Shown here: positions 1 through 6,221 of the stretch, piece by piece
How positions within the stretch are numbered: the first letter of the stretch is position 1
Layout: each line of letters starts with the position of its first letter
Origin: CAZQAA01 sp964591255
Lineage (GTDB): Bacteria; Desulfobacterota; DSM-4660; Desulfatiglandales; Desulfatiglandaceae
Length of the DNA stretch: 7,028 nucleotides
NCBI GenBank assembly: GCA_964591255.1
Contig: CAZQAA010000214.1
Location: 1 to 7,028 of the forward strand
Direction: 5' to 3'
Position numbers and translations under genes: made by a program
The notes under the pieces: model-generated
Told to the model about the DNA's origin: nothing
The model's input: the letters and a program-made list of their open reading frames with translations, nothing else
Database searches by the model: none

Positions 1-129
1 CGGCTAATAGAGGACAAAGAGTTTTACAACAATGTTGCCCATGATGGTTATCGTCGTGTCCTAAATGAGCATACATACTGCCATCGCATGAAAAGGCTTA
101 TTTCCATAATGAAGAAGAATTATGCCTGA
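1..129 (+). CDS. C-terminal end of a probable CgeB-like glycosyltransferase (partial, 5' end outside window)
   Basis: Frame 1 is open from the first base to a TGA at 127-129 and gives 42 residues. The tail reads like the end of CgeB-type glycosyltransferases (GT-B fold, Glyco_trans_1_2 domain). These typically finish with a helix of the form G-x-x-x-V-L-x-E-H-T-Y-x-H-R, and here GYRRVLNEHTYCHR lies at residues 16-29 of the fragment. The following helix is basic and hydrophobic (RLISIMKK) and the protein ends soon after, as in the family. Such enzymes transfer sugars from nucleotide donors in surface polysaccharide or glycoprotein synthesis. The catalytic domain lies upstream of the window, so substrate and activity cannot be judged. 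The gene converges on the minus-strand genes that follow. The family call rests on this short tail alone. Confidence 0.55.
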   Translation, partial: RLIEDKEFYNNVAHDGYRRVLNEHTYCHRMKRLISIMKKNYA

Positions 130-427
130 TAGTAAACAGGCCCTGTCCTCCATATAACATAATAACCGCCAAAAATTCCCTTTACCTGTCATAAAATTGA
201 CGCTCCCTGCCACAAAACACCTCTTTGTCGAATGCTTCTGATATCTTTTGCTGTTATTTTTTTGTCCTTGAAGAATTTTACAACCCACGCAATCATAACA
301 ATTATATCTATTCCCAGATCTTAGGTTCTGATTAGCCCGTTGTGCTGAAGGAGTTTAGACAGTCGGTCTTTCATTAAGGCGCTGGATAAAGGTGAGGGAA
401 GTGTTCCTGGGGGAGATCAATGCGGGC
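130..427. other. Convergent intergenic region without a confident gene
   Basis: These 298 bases lie between the stop of the plus-strand glycosyltransferase fragment and the stop of the minus-strand lytic transglycosylase. I found no strong hairpin followed by a T-run on either strand, so no terminator is called. The only inverted pair noted is AGCCCG (334-339) with CGGGCT (423-428), which is short, far apart and could be chance. A 35-codon minus-strand frame at 189-296 has a protein-like composition but no good ribosome binding site. It is listed as a finding only. Confidence 0.6.
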
Positions 428-1000
428 TTAATTTCTGCCTGTAATGTAGGCCCGGTAATACTCTATTACCTTTTTTATAAAGGCATGGGTTTCCGGAAAG
501 GGCGGCACGCCCCTGTAAGAATCCACAGTTGTTGGCCCCGCATTATAGGCAGCAAGTGCCAATGTCTTATTATTGTTGAAACGTTTTAATAGGAGACTTA
601 AATAACGGGTACCGCCAAGGATGTTTTCCTCCGGATCAAAAGGATTTTCTACGGCCATGTCATTCGCCGTTTCAGGCATGAGCTGCATCAACCCCTGGGC
701 ACCTTTACAGGAAATTGCTTGATGATCAAAGTCAGATTCCGCCTTGATAACTGCCTTGATTAAAGAGGGCTCCACCCCGAACCGGTCAGATGCCTGGACA
801 ATGATCCAGTCATAATCCCTGATATATTCTGCCGGCCTTTTCCTGAGGGTACTGATGAAGAGTTTGTAGTGGCTATCTGTTTTTATATTGGTGAAATGCC
901 AGACCCCATTTTTGTCTATATAGCGATATATATCGGCAGCCGCCGGAGTGGCAGCTATTAGTAAACAACCCAGCCACACCAATATCACAACACGAGACAT
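428..1000 (-). CDS. Secreted lytic transglycosylase, DUF4124 plus SLT domain
   Basis: This 190-residue protein should cleave the MurNAc-GlcNAc bond of peptidoglycan in the periplasm, leaving 1,6-anhydro ends. Residues 1-22 form a signal peptide (R3, hydrophobic core, Ala-rich end, likely cut after A22). C12 is not in a proper lipobox, so a soluble or loosely bound form is more likely than a lipoprotein. Residues 23-42 match the DUF4124 segment (DIYRYIDKNGVWHFTN) often found before SLT domains. The SLT domain spans about 63-185: catalytic Glu88 in the AES motif, GLMQLMP at 103-109, and AYNAGP at 151-156. All core motifs are intact. The ATG follows the transaldolase stop by one base (TAAAATG) and has only a weak Shine-Dalgarno, suggesting translational coupling. 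It is the last gene of the minus-strand run. The domain call is secure; the in vivo role (turnover or assembly of an envelope machine) is not visible. Confidence 0.92.
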   Translation of the reverse strand: MSRVVILVWLGCLLIAATPAAADIYRYIDKNGVWHFTNIKTDSHYKLFISTLRKRPAEYIRDYDWIIVQASDRFGVEPSLIKAVIKAESDFDHQAISCKGAQGLMQLMPETANDMAVENPFDPEENILGGTRYLSLLLKRFNNNKTLALAAYNAGPTTVDSYRGVPPFPETHAFIKKVIEYYRAYITGRN

Positions 1001-1001
1001 T

Positions 1002-1643
1002 TTATCCCAATTTTTTCCAGTCAGCTAAAAATTTGTCCAGGCCAATTCCGGTTAACGGATGCTTTATCAATTGTTGAATTACCTTGAACGGTATTGTTGC
1101 AATATCTGCGCCAAGCAAGGCAGCATCGAGTACATGAACTGGGTTTCGGATGCTTGCCACGATCACCTCGGTCTCAAAACCATAGTTGTCATAGATAGTG
1201 ATGATTTCTTCAATAATATCCATACCTCGATTACTGATATCATCGAGCCTTCCCACAAAAGGGCTGACAAATGTGGCCCCGGCCTTTGCCGCCATCAATG
1301 CCTGTACTGAAGAAAAACACAAAGTCACATTGGTTTTGATCCCTTCACGTGCCAGTACTCTTACCGCCTTCAGTCCCTCTTCTATGAGGGGAATTTTCAC
1401 CACAATATTATCGGCCAGACCGGCCAGATCCCTGGCCTCTTGTATCATGCCGTCCGCCTTTACACTGACGACCTCGGCGCTGACAGGGCCGTCTACGATC
1501 TCACAGATCTCTTTTATGAGACCTTTAAATTCCCGTCCTTCTTTTGATACAAGACTGGGATTGGTTGTCACACCGTCAACCATGCCAAGTTCTATCCCCT
1601 TTCTGATTTCATCTATGTTGGCCGTATCAATGAAAAATTTCAT
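1002..1643 (-). CDS. tal: Transaldolase, short TalC/FSA-type subfamily
   Basis: This 213-residue cytosolic enzyme belongs to the short transaldolase/fructose-6-phosphate aldolase family. It should move a dihydroxyacetone unit between sedoheptulose 7-phosphate and glyceraldehyde 3-phosphate in the non-oxidative pentose phosphate pathway. Visible landmarks are the N-terminal FIDTAN (4-9), GVTTNPSL (24-31), the Schiff-base lysine K83 in VVKIPL, TNVTL (104-108) and the C-terminal phosphate-site region around VASIRNP. Two residues separate the two activities in the family: E. coli fructose-6-phosphate aldolase has Gln and Tyr where transaldolases have Glu and Phe. Here they are E57 (SAEV) and F129 (SPFVGR), which favours true transaldolase. 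Length is normal. AAGGAGG at 1648-1654 lies 4 bases before the ATG, so the start is well supported. The gene is followed almost immediately by the lytic transglycosylase. The activity assignment is inferred from those residues. Confidence 0.93.
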   Translation of the reverse strand: MKFFIDTANIDEIRKGIELGMVDGVTTNPSLVSKEGREFKGLIKEICEIVDGPVSAEVVSVKADGMIQEARDLAGLADNIVVKIPLIEEGLKAVRVLAREGIKTNVTLCFSSVQALMAAKAGATFVSPFVGRLDDISNRGMDIIEEIITIYDNYGFETEVIVASIRNPVHVLDAALLGADIATIPFKVIQQLIKHPLTGIGLDKFLADWKKLG

Positions 1644-1683
1644 GATTCCTCCTTATTATTTCCATCTATTGCAATAATTTTAC

Positions 1684-1932
1684 TTAGTTGTCCTTAAATT
1701 TTTCAGCACATTCCTCAGAGCAAAAAAAATACTCTTTTCCCTTTATAACCTTCCTTTTGGCCTCTTTTACGGGAATATAGGTTTTACAATAAGGATCCTG
1801 GACCATTTGACTGATGACCGCATTCCCGCCTTCATGTCTCTTTGTTTTTTTAAATACTTGGCTGGTCCTGAAAAACACCTGTACCAGACGATACAGTATA
1901 TATATTAATAGAGCCAGTATAATGAGCCGCAT
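1684..1932 (-). CDS. Small membrane-anchored protein with a YHS/TRASH-like cysteine motif
   Basis: This protein of 82 residues (84 if the upstream TTG is used) has one hydrophobic helix right at the N-terminus (about residues 2-21) and then a basic linker. Its C-terminal 40 residues resemble a YHS/TRASH-type metal-binding fold. Counted from the TTG, the cysteines are C51 in DPYCKTYIP, then C73 and C77 in YFFCSEECAEKF, giving Cys-x21-Cys-x3-Cys. The layout (membrane helix followed by a C...CSEEC mini-domain) resembles small proteins annotated as PP0621-like or YHS domain-containing, whose function is unknown to me. I prefer the ATG at 1932. The TTG at 1938 is possible because an ACAGG sits 6 bases before it but 12 before the ATG. 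It follows folK and precedes transaldolase, and its neighbours do not suggest a job. Metal binding is inference. Confidence 0.72.
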   Translation of the reverse strand: MRLIILALLIYILYRLVQVFFRTSQVFKKTKRHEGGNAVISQMVQDPYCKTYIPVKEAKRKVIKGKEYFFCSEECAEKFKDN

Positions 1933-1958
1933 CTGCAATTTATACCTGTTTAAGTAAG

Positions 1959-1987
1959 ATTATACACACCTTCCTTATACCTGTCTG
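1959..1987 (-). promoter_or_regulatory. Candidate internal promoter before the YHS-like gene
   Basis: On the minus strand, CAGACA (1982-1987; 4 of 6 matches to the -35 consensus) is followed after 17 bases by a perfect TATAAT (1959-1964). The predicted start is near 1952, just ahead of the ACAGG that would serve the small membrane protein. The -35 lies inside the end of folK. This could let the YHS-like, transaldolase and transglycosylase genes be transcribed apart from dapB-dapL-folK. The call rests on pattern only. Confidence 0.35.
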
Positions 1988-2541
1988 GCACAGGGGCTTG
2001 GGTGAATTCGGGAACAGTCTAATCCAGGATCTGCAATCGGAACCACGGACTGCTCTTCCTCTGGAAGATTTTTGAGAAGTTCCCTCATGGTTTTGTTTAT
2101 AATCGGATGCATCATATCCGGGGCCAGTTGAACCATGGGTACCAGAACAAATTTTCTGAGATGCATGAGAGGATGCGGTACCTGGAGATCTTGATCATGG
2201 ATAATCCTGTTTCCAAAAAGCAGGATATCAAGGTCAATAGGACGCGGATCCCATTTGCGTCTTCTTTCTCGGCCCATTGCTGTCTCAATGGAGAGAAGCT
2301 GCTTTAGGATCTGGTGGGCCGGGATTTCACTCCACAGTGAGATTACACAATTAACATACCAGTCCTGTCCGGAGACACCGACGGGTTCGGTCCGGAAAAG
2401 AGGGGATTGCTCTTTGAGCGTCAGGCTTGGCATTTTTTCTATCAGATTGATGGCTTTGCGACAGTTTTCCACCTTGTTCCCAAGGTTTGAACCAATGCCT
2501 ATGTAAACTGTCTTCTCTGTGTCAGAAAGATGAAAATTCAT
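1975..2541 (-). CDS. folK: 2-amino-4-hydroxy-6-hydroxymethyldihydropteridine pyrophosphokinase
   Basis: FolK transfers pyrophosphate from ATP to 6-hydroxymethyl-7,8-dihydropterin, the step before dihydropteroate synthase in folate synthesis. The protein has 188 residues. Motifs run in the expected order: YIGIGSNLGN (13-22), the substrate-loop segment SPLFRTEPVG (46-55), and the family signature around WDPRPIDLDILLF (97-109) with Mg-binding D103 and D105. VPHPLMHLRKFVLVP (121-135) follows with the conserved histidine and arginine. About 25 residues after the usual end of the domain form a poorly conserved tail. The ATG touches the dapL stop with no gap (TAGATG) and lacks a clear Shine-Dalgarno, so reinitiation or coupling after dapL is likely. 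Other folate genes are not in the window, so the link to dapL is organisational rather than metabolic. Confidence 0.95.
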   Translation of the reverse strand: MNFHLSDTEKTVYIGIGSNLGNKVENCRKAINLIEKMPSLTLKEQSPLFRTEPVGVSGQDWYVNCVISLWSEIPAHQILKQLLSIETAMGRERRRKWDPRPIDLDILLFGNRIIHDQDLQVPHPLMHLRKFVLVPMVQLAPDMMHPIINKTMRELLKNLPEEEQSVVPIADPGLDCSRIHPSPCARQV

Positions 2542-3705
2542 CTATAATGCCAGCTGGTTAATCCTTTGTATGGCCTCCAGAAGCCTGTCTTTTTCTTGCG
2601 TTAGAGCTATTCTAAAATAGCCTTCACCCGGCTCTCCAAATCCGTTGCCTGGGGTTACAACTACACCTGAATCCTCCAGCAAGCGGTTTGCAAGTCCTTC
2701 GGAGGTATAACCTGTTGGGACCTTGACCCATAGGTAAAAGGTTGTTTTGGGGGACTCTACTTCAAAACCCACTTTCCTAAGCCCTTTGACCATCAGATCC
2801 CGTCTCTCAGTATAGATCTGTATAATATCTTTCACACATGACTGATCCCCCTGGAGCGCTTCGATGCCAGCCAACTGGAGCGCCTGAAAAATACCTGAAT
2901 CAATATTGCTCTTAACGGTGCCCAGCGCAGCTATCACCTCCTGATTACCCGCGGCGAAACCGATCCGCCAGCCCGTCATGTTATACGTTTTGGAAAGGGA
3001 ATGAAATTCTATACCCACATTAATTGCGCCTTTGGCCTCAAGAAAACTGTGTGGGCGATAACCGTCAAAGGCCAGTTCTGTATACGCGGCATCGTGACAT
3101 ATTAAGATGTTGTATTCATTTGCAAATTGCACCACCCGGTCGAAAAATTCCAGGTCGGCCACAGCAGATGTGGGGTTGTTTGGATAATTGATAAACATTA
3201 TACGGGCCTTTGATGCTATATCATAAGGAATGTCATCAAGGCGGGGCAGAAAGCGGTTTTCGCCCAAAAGCGGCATAAAATACGATTCCCCACCGGCAAA
3301 AAGGGTTGCGATGTTATAAACAGGATAGGCCGGTGTAGGCACCAGGGCTATGTCACCAGGATTGATAAATGCCATGGGAAGATGTGCAATACCCTCCTTG
3401 CTTCCGATGAGAGAGATTACTTCTGACTGGGGATCCAATTCAACCCCAAACCTCTTTTTGTACCATCCTGAGACTGCATCTTTGAACAAGTTCATCCCCG
3501 AATAGGATGGATACCTGTGATTAGCCGGGTCATCCACAGCCCTTTTTAAGGCCTGGATAATATGTGGTGGTGTAGGGAGATCCGGGTCTCCAACTCCCAG
3601 GTCGATAATATCAATTCCCCGTGCCCTGGCCTCGGCCTTTTTGCGGTCGAGTTCCTTAAAAAGATAGGGCGGGACCTTTTGTAATCTTTCTGCCTTTTCA
3701 AACAT
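2542..3705 (-). CDS. dapL: LL-diaminopimelate aminotransferase
   Basis: This is a fold-type I PLP enzyme of 387 residues. It converts L-2,3,4,5-tetrahydrodipicolinate plus glutamate directly to LL-2,6-diaminopimelate, replacing the DapC/D/E steps. From the ATG at 3705: PPYLFKELDRKK near the N-terminus, LGVGDPDLPTP (36-46), PAYPVY (125-130), YPNNPT (174-179), HDAAYTE (204-210, with D205 and Y208 at the PLP ring and O3'), the Schiff-base lysine K239 in SLSKTYNMTGWRIGF, and the substrate-carboxylate arginine R365 in YFRIAL. The motif set fits the DapL clade common in Desulfobacterota and methanogens. An in-frame TTG at 3750 would add 15 Asn/Ile/Lys-rich residues and overlap the dapB stop (TTGA). 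I prefer 3705 because the family normally begins at M-F-x-x-A-x-R-L, although the AAGGAG there is 15 bases away, so the start is uncertain. A related aminotransferase specificity is possible, but adjacent dapB makes DapL very likely. Confidence 0.93.
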   Translation of the reverse strand: MFEKAERLQKVPPYLFKELDRKKAEARARGIDIIDLGVGDPDLPTPPHIIQALKRAVDDPANHRYPSYSGMNLFKDAVSGWYKKRFGVELDPQSEVISLIGSKEGIAHLPMAFINPGDIALVPTPAYPVYNIATLFAGGESYFMPLLGENRFLPRLDDIPYDIASKARIMFINYPNNPTSAVADLEFFDRVVQFANEYNILICHDAAYTELAFDGYRPHSFLEAKGAINVGIEFHSLSKTYNMTGWRIGFAAGNQEVIAALGTVKSNIDSGIFQALQLAGIEALQGDQSCVKDIIQIYTERRDLMVKGLRKVGFEVESPKTTFYLWVKVPTGYTSEGLANRLLEDSGVVVTPGNGFGEPGEGYFRIALTQEKDRLLEAIQRINQLAL

Positions 3706-3746
3706 TTCTTTTATATTAATCTCCTTGTTTATATTTATTTCAGATA

Positions 3747-4553
3747 TCAACGAAGCCCCAGCACATCCTGCATATCATACAGGCCTTTGGACTGTTTTAC
3801 AATCCACAGGGCCGCGGTTACGGCCCCGCGGGCAAAATTGTCACGGTTGTGGGCCCGGTGTGTCAGCTCCAGTCTCTCGCCGGTACCGGCAAACATGACC
3901 ATATGCTCGCCGGTGATATCCCCTCCCCTCAAGACTTGGACGCCGATCTCGTCATTCCGTCTCTCGCCGATAATTCCCTTGCGCCCGTAAACACCTACCT
4001 GTTCTATATTTCTTCCCGTGGCTTCAGCCAGTATCTCAGCAAGATGCATTGCAGTCCCGCTTGGGGCATCTTTCTTGAGCCTGTGGTGAGCCTCAAGGAT
4101 TTCCATGTCATAATCATTTCCGAGGATCAGGGCCATTTCTTTTGCAATTTTGAACATAACATTGACACCAACACTCATGTTGGGGGCCATAACACATCTG
4201 GTTTTTTTTGCAAGCACCTCAATTTCTCTTAACATTGCATCCGTGAGCCCAGTAGTGCCGATTACCATTGCAAGTCCTTGATCCACAGCTGTTTTAAGAT
4301 TTTTCATAGTGATTTCTGGGGCCGTGAAGTCAATTACCACATCTCCCCCGGCGTCTATTGCCTTTTCGAAAGAACCGGATATTTTGATCCCCAGCTCACC
4401 CACTCCTGCAACCAGGCCGGCATCATTATCAACGCTTGCATGATCCGGTCGTTCAAAGGCCGCTGCAAGACTAATTCTCCTGTCCTGATGAATCATATGG
4501 ATGATCCGTTTTCCCATCCTGCCGGCGGCACCGGCAACAATCACTTTTACCAT
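3747..4553 (-). CDS. dapB: 4-hydroxy-tetrahydrodipicolinate reductase
   Basis: DapB reduces (2S,4S)-4-hydroxy-tetrahydrodipicolinate with NAD(P)H to tetrahydrodipicolinate, the substrate of the DapL encoded next. The protein has 268 residues, normal for the family. The N-terminal Rossmann domain shows VAGAAGRMG (6-14), the VIDFT strand (73-77) and the IGTTG turn (98-102). The catalytic and substrate-binding domain carries the signature EAHHRLKKDAPSGTA (154-168), with the expected acid H156 and K160 and the SGT loop at 165-167. AGGAGG at 4559-4564, 5 bases before the ATG, supports the start. A 143-base gap precedes the gene. It holds a candidate promoter, so dapB may be the first gene of a dapB-dapL-folK unit. 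The preceding pathway gene dapA, often adjacent, is not in the window. Confidence 0.97.
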   Translation of the reverse strand: MVKVIVAGAAGRMGKRIIHMIHQDRRISLAAAFERPDHASVDNDAGLVAGVGELGIKISGSFEKAIDAGGDVVIDFTAPEITMKNLKTAVDQGLAMVIGTTGLTDAMLREIEVLAKKTRCVMAPNMSVGVNVMFKIAKEMALILGNDYDMEILEAHHRLKKDAPSGTAMHLAEILAEATGRNIEQVGVYGRKGIIGERRNDEIGVQVLRGGDITGEHMVMFAGTGERLELTHRAHNRDNFARGAVTAALWIVKQSKGLYDMQDVLGLR

Positions 4554-4593
4554 AGGACCCTCCTAAACTGGAAGCTGGCATGTTTGGCCGATT

Positions 4594-4622
4594 CTTTTAC
4601 CCGAAACAGCCCCTTTTTTCAA
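4594..4622 (-). promoter_or_regulatory. Candidate promoter for dapB-dapL-folK
   Basis: On the minus strand, TTGAAA (4617-4622; 5 of 6 to the -35 consensus) is followed after 17 bases by TAAAAG (4594-4599; 4 of 6 to the -10 consensus). A start near 4587 would give a leader of about 33 bases containing the strong dapB ribosome binding site. No lysine-riboswitch-like structure was recognised; the leader is far too short for one. Pattern only. Confidence 0.35.
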
Positions 4623-4696
4623 TGAAAATCTGGCAGCATATGCGTGAAACGGGTTAAGAGTTGCAAGATAGGTCTGAGAAAGTTACGAGGTGATGC

Positions 4697-5413
4697 TTAG
4701 GGCAGGTATGCTGAGTTTACATTATGTAAGGCGTGGAAGATGTTCCCTTTTATCTTTTTATTAGATTTGTAAAACCTGTTGAGCATATTTTTTATGTCTC
4801 GCCTTTTTGAAGACCCTGCTGTAGGGCAGCCAAGGTCAATATCCGGCCATTTCATTGATACGGTATAACGCCGTATCATATCTTCATCAACCATGTAAAA
4901 CGGCCTGATCACGGTCAAGGCATCTTTGAATAATTTTTGTGATGGCATCATAGTGCTGATGGATGCCCCATAAAAGATGTTCAAAAATAGGGTCTCGATT
5001 ATATCATCTTTGTGATGTCCGAATGCGATCCTATTACATCCCAGATCTGCGGCCAGTTTAAAAAGTGTTTTTCTCCGCAATCGGGAGCACAAGAAACACG
5101 GGTTTTCCCGGTTCTCAGGTCCGTGGGCCGTAGGCCCGATTTTGGTATTGATAATAATGTGGTCAAAGTTATGTGAGGACAAAAATAATTCCATTTGACC
5201 GACCGAGTCACCCCCAAAACCCGGGTCCACATGTACGGCAGTAAGCCTGTATTTAATAGGCACCCGTTTTATCCTTTCTCTTAAAAGCCACAGAAGCGCA
5301 AGGCTATCCTTGCCCCCTGAAACAGCTACCATTACGTGGTCACCCTCTTTAATCATGTTATGATTGTAAATCGCCTTTCCCATGAGGCGTTTTAGTTCTT
5401 TCTCCGCATACAT
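4697..5413 (-). CDS. TtcA-like tRNA 2-thiocytidine biosynthesis protein (PP-loop ATPase)
   Basis: This PP-loop N-type ATP pyrophosphatase has 238 residues from the ATG at 5413 (239 from an adjacent TTG). TtcA enzymes thiolate cytidine 32 of certain tRNAs using ATP and an iron-sulfur cluster. Numbered from the TTG, visible features are KEGDHVMVAVSGGKDS (PP-loop SGGKDS at 33-38), HVDPGFG (62-68), the CFLC pair C107/C110 followed by SRLRRKTLF, GHHKDDIIETLFLN (133-146), and C197 in GCPTAGSSKRRD. The CxxC plus one distal Cys is the arrangement that holds the [4Fe-4S] cluster in TtcA. The protein is shorter than E. coli TtcA (about 310 residues), lacking extensions at both ends, as in many TtcA-family proteins outside Proteobacteria proper. 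Start choice is weak: the AAGGA upstream is distant. The gene begins about 20 bases after yggS. The family is certain; the exact tRNA target is inferred. Confidence 0.88.
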   Translation of the reverse strand: MYAEKELKRLMGKAIYNHNMIKEGDHVMVAVSGGKDSLALLWLLRERIKRVPIKYRLTAVHVDPGFGGDSVGQMELFLSSHNFDHIIINTKIGPTAHGPENRENPCFLCSRLRRKTLFKLAADLGCNRIAFGHHKDDIIETLFLNIFYGASISTMMPSQKLFKDALTVIRPFYMVDEDMIRRYTVSMKWPDIDLGCPTAGSSKRRDIKNMLNRFYKSNKKIKGNIFHALHNVNSAYLP

Positions 5414-5435
5414 CAATGGTCTGGATCATCCTTAA

Positions 5436-6098
5436 TTATACGTGATAATCTCGTTCCCCGAAGATCTTCGTACCGATTCTGATCATGGTGGCCCCTTCTT
5501 CAAGGGCAACTCGATAAGAGTTTGACATCCCCATGGACAGATGTTGCATTTCCACCTCTGGCAGGTTTATAAGTTTAATTTCTTCAAAGAGTTCTTTTGT
5601 CCTCCGGAAGTATGGGCGAGCATCCTCTGGATCGCCGGTCATGGGACCCATGGTCATGAGTCCCATGACCTTAATATTTTTTAACCCGGATATTTCTTTT
5701 ATCAACGAGACAGCCTCGTTTGGCATTACGCCTGCCTTCTGAGGTTCCTCTCCGCTGTTTATTTCGATCAGGACGGGCATTATCTTGTTTACCCTTTGAC
5801 ATGCCCTGTGGATTGCCCCTGCAAGTTTCAAGGAATCAACTGTTTCAATCATGTCAAAGATAAGAACGGCCTTTTTTGCCTTGTTGGATTGCAGGTGTCC
5901 AATCATATGCCAGGTTGCTTTATTACCCACAATACGAAAGGCCCTTTCAGCCTCCTGGACATAGTTTTCCCCTATAATCGAGATGCCCGCTTCAACGGCC
6001 TCAAGGATTTCCTCAGGTGTCCTGGTCTTTGCCGCGGCAACGAGCTGTACCCCGTGGGGCAATTCTTTCAGTATCCTTTTTACATTATTTCCTATCAT
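5436..6098 (-). CDS. YggS family pyridoxal phosphate homeostasis protein
   Basis: This 220-residue protein has the alanine-racemase-like TIM-barrel fold of the YggS/PLPBP (COG0325) family. It binds PLP and balances vitamin B6 and amino-acid pools without a known catalytic reaction. Motifs: PLP lysine K24 in LVAAAKT (usually AVSK), IGENYVQE (42-49), HMIGHLQSNK (64-73), EINSGEEPQKAG (112-123, the usual VN.....K.G strand), SMGMS (188-192) and the phosphate-site RIGTKIFG (207-214). The N-terminus is about ten residues shorter than in E. coli YggS. The loop between the first helix and the lysine strand is compressed, and an in-frame stop 30 bases upstream with no other start rules out a longer form. 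AGAGG at 6106-6110, 7 bases before the ATG, supports this start. It heads the minus-strand gene run and is closely followed by the TtcA-like gene. Regulation may involve the inverted repeats at 6195-6221. Confidence 0.95.
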   Translation of the reverse strand: MIGNNVKRILKELPHGVQLVAAAKTRTPEEILEAVEAGISIIGENYVQEAERAFRIVGNKATWHMIGHLQSNKAKKAVLIFDMIETVDSLKLAGAIHRACQRVNKIMPVLIEINSGEEPQKAGVMPNEAVSLIKEISGLKNIKVMGLMTMGPMTGDPEDARPYFRRTKELFEEIKLINLPEVEMQHLSMGMSNSYRVALEEGATMIRIGTKIFGERDYHV

Positions 6099-6179
6099 GA
6101 TTTGGCCTCTTTTTAAGGGTTTATGTCAATGGAGTCAATATTAAATTTTTGTTAAAATTTTTTAAATGATTTTGATGTC

Positions 6180-6209
6180 ATAATATGGCTTCTCCATCTG
6201 TCAGGTCCA
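6180..6209 (-). promoter_or_regulatory. Weak candidate promoter for yggS
   Basis: On the minus strand, TGGACC (6204-6209; 4 of 6) is followed after 18 bases by TATTAT (6180-6185; 5 of 6). A start near 6173 would give a leader of about 75 bases. The -35 falls inside the repeat cluster at 6195-6221. A closer pair (TTGACT at 6133-6138 with TAAAAA at 6110-6115) was set aside because transcription would begin downstream of the ribosome binding site. Confidence 0.25.
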
Positions 6210-6221
6210 GATGTACAGATG
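6195..6221. repeat. Overlapping inverted repeats CATCTGT / CAGATG / ACAGATG
   Basis: CATCTGT at 6195-6201 is complementary both to CAGATG at 6208-6213 (7- or 8-base loop, 6 pairs) and to ACAGATG at 6215-6221 (13-base loop, 7 pairs). The two right-hand copies are direct repeats of each other, so two hairpins exclude each other. The cluster lies about 100-120 bases upstream of yggS and overlaps its candidate -35. It could be a protein-binding operator. A T5 run follows on the plus strand, so it could also act as a weak terminator for rightward transcription, although no rightward gene lies before it. Confidence 0.45.

Noticed and set aside
61..288. Minus-strand 75-residue frame starting with GTG
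   Set aside because: It overlaps the end of the glycosyltransferase reading frame, has no Shine-Dalgarno and reads like random composition.
1198..1677. Plus-strand 159-residue frame opposite the transaldolase
   Set aside because: It is the mirror frame of a well-conserved gene, rich in Ser/Pro/Ile with no domain. It is a shadow of codon bias on the other strand.
3849..4232. Plus-strand 127-residue frame opposite dapB
   Set aside because: It lies wholly antisense to the intact dapB gene, with no motif and no ribosome binding site.
5122..5140. GC-rich hairpin GGGCC-GTA-GGCCC
   Set aside because: It lies inside the conserved TtcA-like coding region and no T-run follows, so a terminator role is unlikely.
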